A DNA stretch of 64,000 nt from Capsicum annuum (lineage: Eukaryota; Streptophyta; Magnoliopsida; Solanales; Solanaceae). Numbering within the stretch: position 1 is the first letter of the stretch; each line of letters starts with the position of its first letter. A model generated the notes under the pieces. That model worked only from the letters and a program-made list of their open reading frames with translations, ran no database searches and was not told the DNA's origin. Made by a program: the position numbers and the translations under genes. The DNA lies in contig NC_061120.1 in the NCBI RefSeq assembly GCF_002878395.1, forward strand, positions 97,843,782 to 97,907,781, read 5' to 3'. Positions 59,456 through 64,000 of the stretch are shown here, piece by piece.

Positions 59456-60839
59456 GGTCGATTGCACCATATAGTTTCGGACTAGGTCCCTTAAATTTAG
59501 TCATAAGTAATAAAATAGTAAAGCAAAGGGAAACTAAAGACTTTCAAAAAACTAAAAAACACAAAGATTTTAACGTGAAAACCTCCTTGATGAAGGGAGG
59601 AAAAAACATAGTTTGCCCTCACAAGCATCCAATAATCCACTTTAATTAACCTCTTGATTACAGACTCAATATGAACCTAACTCTAGGCTCCTCCTGCTTG
59701 TAATAACTCTACTATAAGTGTACCTTGACAACTCTGCCAAGTACTCACTCTAATATTGATTAACTCTAACCAATATTAAACTTAAGAAACTCTACCTAGT
59801 CACTCTCAAGAATACAAGAAAACACTATTATTATCGCATGATTAATTTAATTACAAATCAGAAATTCACTCAAGAATACTCACCCTTTCCAGTATATACA
59901 TAGATCAAGAATATGAGCAACACTTGAGCAGTTGAGTTTTCATTTCTTTCAATTTTTAATAGCTTGGATTGTGAAAAACCTTTAATTTAAGAAGCATTCT
60001 TTTTATTTAATGGTGGAATAATGATTAGGGTAGAAATCTGATTGGGTAAAGTTTCCTAAAAGGTACACATCTCACCTGTCTAATTTATTAAATTAGATAA
60101 AACTGTGCAGGCCATGTGACAGTTGTATATTTTCATGATGACCCAAGGACCTAGTCACTTTTTGTCATCTACTCAACATCAAAATAAGATATAGCAATTT
60201 CCTCTCCTTTTTGATAATAACAATCCACAAAACTTGACCACATTACCTAAGCATCAATTTCATTCACCTTTTTCAGTTGGAGTGATTACCACAACTGTTA
60301 TTGAATGTTCCCCCTATCACTTTGCGCTTTGATTCCCTTCAACATAGGGACCTAGTCTTTTATTGTAAATTGAAATCTAAAAATCAACACATTGCTGCAC
60401 TTCAATGTTCCCCCTGTCAATTTACTTGAAGTCATCAATGTTTATTTGAGCATTTTCCCCCCCTACATATCTGCCATCATTGCATTCAACACAGCTGCAC
60501 CACCTAAGCATTCTCTCATAACACCTCTCGTACACACCGATTTGGTTCCTGGTCTATTAAATATTTGAACAGGCATACACCTAGTCCCTAACTTATGCAT
60601 TAATTATTCCCCCTTTTAGCATCATTGAAAAGTAATAACATTAATCCAATGATAAAGTAAGCATAAGATAGTTAAGTCATACAACTGGGTAACACTAACA
60701 TGAAGAGCAACTTTACAAATAAAAAAGAAATAGATAAAGTACACAAATAAAAGATCATTCATTGTTAAGGAGTAACCGTCTCCAAAAGATAACATGACCA
60801 TACAATTTGGAAACTGACATAGGGCTGATAAAATGATAG
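59456..60839 (-). other. Non-coding flank of transposon remnant I
   Basis: GTGAAAACCTCCTTGATGAA near 59575 and TGTTCCCCCTATCAC and TGTTCCCCCTGTCAA near 60306 and 60406 are phrases I associate with Solanaceae LTR-type repeats. Two GTTCCCCCT boxes lie about 100 bp apart. No coding similarity; boundaries not determinable. Confidence 0.4.
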
Positions 60840-61560
60840 GGATAACAAGATATTAGGTAGAGGGAGTCTTAGAGGAAAGGGACTTAATCAAAATCTCTAT
60901 TCTTGCATGCTCTGCAGCATGGGCATCCAACAAATGCTTGGTAAGGTTCTTTACTTTGGTATTTAGTCCTTGAATTTCAGTAGTAAGTTTTGTAATCTTG
61001 ATATGGAGCTTAGAATTTTTTGCTGCAAGTTTTTCAAAAGCACCTAGTCCCTTAGAAGATAACTGCTATTTCTTTATCTTTAATTGCACTATCTTTGCCT
61101 CCTTAGAGGCTATCATAATCCTCAAAACCTCTATTTTCTTGCTAATATTTTCATAATTAACCAATATCTTGGACACCTAGTACATGGTTCCAAGTTTTCC
61201 TTTTATGCATCTATTCTACACCAATAATGTCAGACTAAACATTTATTTGACAGTTCTTAGGATCCCTTTTAGCTCCTACTACTCAAAAATGTTGAAACAC
61301 CTTATTCAATAAATATCCATATCACATCCCATGTTTTTTTCCCATCACCTGAATCACTTTGTGCATTGTCCCTATCATTAGAGCAGTCAAACTTATTAGC
61401 TCAAACTTTCTCAAATATTTAATCAGAAATAGATCAACTATAGAAGTTATAGTTCTTTTCTCTAACCTTAGAAAAATGAACTTGTTTAGGAAATCAAAAA
61501 CCAACTAGTATTCACTTGTAAAAAACTTATTTCTTACACTAGCTAATAATACCACTCCCA
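60840..61560 (-). pseudogene. Remnant of a putative plant transposon protein, minus strand
   Basis: The minus-strand 60-codon stretch 61322-61504 reads FDFLNKFIFLRLEKRTIT and VDLFLIKYLRKFELISLTAL, ending GKKHGM and continuing GYGYLLNKVFQHF across 61280-61320. This resembles the domain annotated as putative plant transposon protein (PF20167, from memory) that abounds in Solanaceae repeats. Downstream (60880-61140) the strand reads a lysine- and leucine-rich coiled-coil-like stretch (KLAAKNSKLHIKITKLTTEI, GLNTKVKNLTKHLLDAHA). Function of this domain is not known to me. Several stops; truncated near the LTR at 61773. Confidence 0.6.
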
Positions 61561-61772
61561 TCCTAGAACTATCAAGTATAAATTAAGTTGAGGGTTGTTG
61601 TTTCACAACAATCTTCACACTAATACAAAGAACATCCAAAACATTTCCTAGTATTTATTTATATATCTTGATATGCTTTCCTTTTACCTGTGTAGTTAGG
61701 CTTAAACCATCATTTTAGAATTTTATAGTGTAATAAAATTCTCACACATCACCCTAAAAGACCATTGACTAG

Positions 61773-64000
61773 TGTAACACCCTAGGATTTGGAGCCTTGT
61801 AAAATTTCTAAAGTTTTGGACCTTCTTGACTTGGTATGACTCAAGGATACCAATCATACCCTTGAATACGACTCATAGACTATCTTGAGGGTTCACTCAT
61901 ACCCTAGTAGTATTTTTGGCTTGTCTACTACCAAAGATATGAATCACTAGGGTATGAATAATATATGAGCATACAAATAGTGTAGTGTAATTCATATAGT
62001 GCATGATCATCTTGGTATTATGGAGTTTACCCTAGATACTATGGGTGGGTACAATTGTAGGTGTCACTGATACCCTTAAGGCACGACTCGGGAGGTATGA
62101 ATCATATAGAATCTAGTAGGTTGGGTATTTTCATAGTCTTGGGCATGAGTTGGGGTACCACTCATACCCTAGGATATGGATGATAAGAAGGAGTCGTACC
62201 TCTAACTCAGCTTGTTTTAATTTTTGGGAAGTCAAGGGTAGTTTGGATATTTCCTATTCCTAGACCCGTATGTCCTCTCATTATATAGCCTTTGGTGGCC
62301 TTCTATGATACTTTTTAAAGGGTTAAAACACTTCAATTTCTCACTCAAACTCACTCTTAAAGATTGGAGGCTAAGGTTTCTTGATGTGTTCTTTAAGGGA
62401 TCAAAGATCGATATTTCTTCCGCGAATCATCTTGAATAACGCATGTAATCCTTACCTCATTGTTATTTTGTATTAAAGGCATGTGTATTGTGTTTTAAAT
62501 ATTGATTTATGAATCATGAATGGTGGTTTTTAGAATATATGTTGGGGCTCTTGAGGCATAAGATTTGGTATGTGTTTACATATTTTTGGTAATGTCTTGC
62601 ATATATGGTTATTGGTTGGTTATTCTTTAACAAATGGGTCTTGGCTAACATAAATTATGGTGGATTATGCATTGCTTTTGGTCTTGGTAATGGTATGCCC
62701 TTAACATGTTTGATAAAATGCTTCAATGAATGTTTTTACTCTAATTGTTGAACTTTTATTGGGACTCTTGTATGGTTTAGTTTGGTAATTGAACTCTAAA
62801 TGGTTTTGGATTATTTTGTATAGTCTAAAAGATATTAATTCTTTAAATGCTTGGCATGGTCTAAATTGGTTTGGAATGGTTTAAAGGGTAAAGGTTTTGG
62901 TGGTCATGGTAGGTCTTTTTCGAAAACCTTGTGGGATACATGGAAATCGCTCAAATGAATTCATTAATGGAATTAGTTTAAATGGTTTGGACTAGTAAAA
63001 GTACAAATAGTTATGCTTGTGGGGAACATGGAAGTCCCCCAAGTGGTTTAATATATTAAATAGAAGGGCACTTGGAAGTCCCCTAAAACCTATATATTGT
63101 TGGCTATGGATAATACTTGCAAGTAAGGAATGGTATGATGATACCAACAATAATGTCCTTGGCTAATAACTGGTTATTTGGAAAATGGTTATAATTGGGC
63201 ATTAATAGTGGTATGTGTAGTAAAGCCATGGAAGGTGGAGGTCCCTAGGGGACCAAACCTAGAAACTCATATTTGACGATGTGAGGTTTGGTCTTGGTGA
63301 CCATGTGCTTGATGTCATATTATATTTTGAGGGATATACTAGTCATCTCAGGTTTCTTCCCTGGTCCTGTGGCTACACACACTGGGGCTTTTCAGTAGGG
63401 GAGCTTAACCCATATAGTCCACGGGTGGTTTAGGATGGTAAATATTCACAGCGAAGGTAAATATTTTAAAGGCATGCTAAACTTGGTTCCATTTCCCAAC
63501 ATGGTTATATATATGTATGGTTTTATGTATCATTGATTGTTTTACTTTGTTTTATAAATGGCATTATCTTATCCTTACCCTTAGTGCATGCTAGTGTTAA
63601 CCCACTAACCCATCTTTAGGTGATTTTATAGCCACACTATGCGGGGAACGACCATTCTACTTCTCCTATTTAGTGATTGGTTTGGGGGCATTCGATGTTA
63701 GATTGAAGTTGTGAGCTTTCATATTTATGAAAGCATCTATTTTATGTCATGGTTTACCTTACATATCTCTTGTCTTTCATAAACTTTGTTTTTTTGCTAT
63801 GGTTGGGGGATATCCCGACTAGGTACTCTTTGGTTGGTCAAAAGGCTTTGTATAGACCACTGTGGACTTAGGTATGGTATGGATGGTTTATGTTATATAT
63901 ACACATTCATAGATTAGCTTATTGGAATGATATTGACTTATGGTTCCCATATTGGTTCGGGTTGGTTATTGGTGGTTGGACTTTATTAGGTTGGTCTCAG
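61773..64000 (+). repeat. LTR of a TGTAACACCC element, running off the right edge
   Basis: Starts TGTAACACCCTAGG after ACTAG (61768-61772). Has a U3 with repeated ACGACTC/CATACCCTA motifs, TATATAG at 62282-62288, and GGGGGATATCCCGAC near 63805. Whether it is solo, 5' or 3' LTR cannot be seen. Confidence 0.85.
61840..62288 (+). promoter_or_regulatory. U3 promoter of the right-edge LTR
   Basis: CATACCC(T), GACTCATA and GGGTATGA recur more than ten times between 61840 and 62210, immediately before TATATAG at 62282-62288. A T/C-rich stretch and ACACTTCAATTTCTCAC follow. Confidence 0.6.

Noticed and set aside
708..61504. Open frames of 60-116 codons as independent small genes
   Set aside because: Those in sense with elements are pieces of gag or pol; the others show no family resemblance, no consistent start context and lie antisense or in LTRs. 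AT-rich sequence of this size yields such frames by chance.
55493..61772. ACTAG at 55493-55497 and at 61768-61772 as the two halves of one duplication
   Set aside because: They abut LTRs of different families and opposite orientation; coincidence of a 5-mer is likely.

Overview
The window looks like plant nuclear DNA from repeat-rich, probably pericentromeric chromatin. It is AT-rich, has no intact protein-coding gene, and consists almost entirely of old, nested LTR retrotransposons. The Ty3/gypsy gag, RT and integrase motifs, LTRs opening TGTAATACCC, TGTAACACCC or TGTCACGACC, and tRNA-iMet and tRNA-Asp type primer sites resemble repeats I know from Solanaceae (Solanum/Capsicum). That taxon is an inference; no gene in the window confirms it. 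Reading frames survive only as runs of 60-120 codons between stops and frameshifts.

Layout, left to right. 1-4785: 3' half of element E1 (+), pol remains plus a 2.2-kb LTR, joined to a minus-strand gypsy pol (element C, 4786-6560). 7341-20588: element A (+; LTR tail, gag, protease, RT, RNase H), split twice: by a minus-oriented LTR (9133-11440) and by a whole Athila-like element carrying only gag and protease (Athila-1, 12461-19695). 20589-28297: element B (+), the most complete pol, whose 5' LTR is cut to its last ~110 bp and fused to the RNase H of A. 28298-30460: minus-strand LTR piece and gag-protease (F). 32094-47519: element D (-), gag joined directly to an LTR piece, and itself split by a second Athila-like element (Athila-2, 34821-41250), by an LTR with an inverted segment (41251-42861) and by a solo LTR (45150-46357). 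47520-49178: spacer without recognisable retroelement. 49179-59455: two related minus-strand elements G and H, seen as 3' LTRs plus integrase tails; the G LTR contains a complete solo LTR (49529-52174). 59456-61772: minus-strand transposon remnant with a plant-transposon-protein-like domain. 61773-64000: start of another TGTAACACCC LTR.

The genes do not act together as a pathway. They are fossils of Gag (particle protein), protease, reverse transcriptase/RNase H (copying primed by tRNA at the PBS) and integrase. Related copies allow several insertions to be verified inside the window, because empty-site paralogues and target-site duplications are present. The most unusual signals are non-coding: a different self-complementary short motif reiterated just upstream of the TATA box in almost every LTR family; 31-33-bp arrays in two LTR families whose core reads on the sense strand like a tRNA-type B box (GGTTCRAGTCC); a 3' non-coding block shared by the two Athila-like elements; and a decayed frame of unknown function in Athila-2. 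Boundaries given without a target duplication are estimates, usually good to a few tens of bases.
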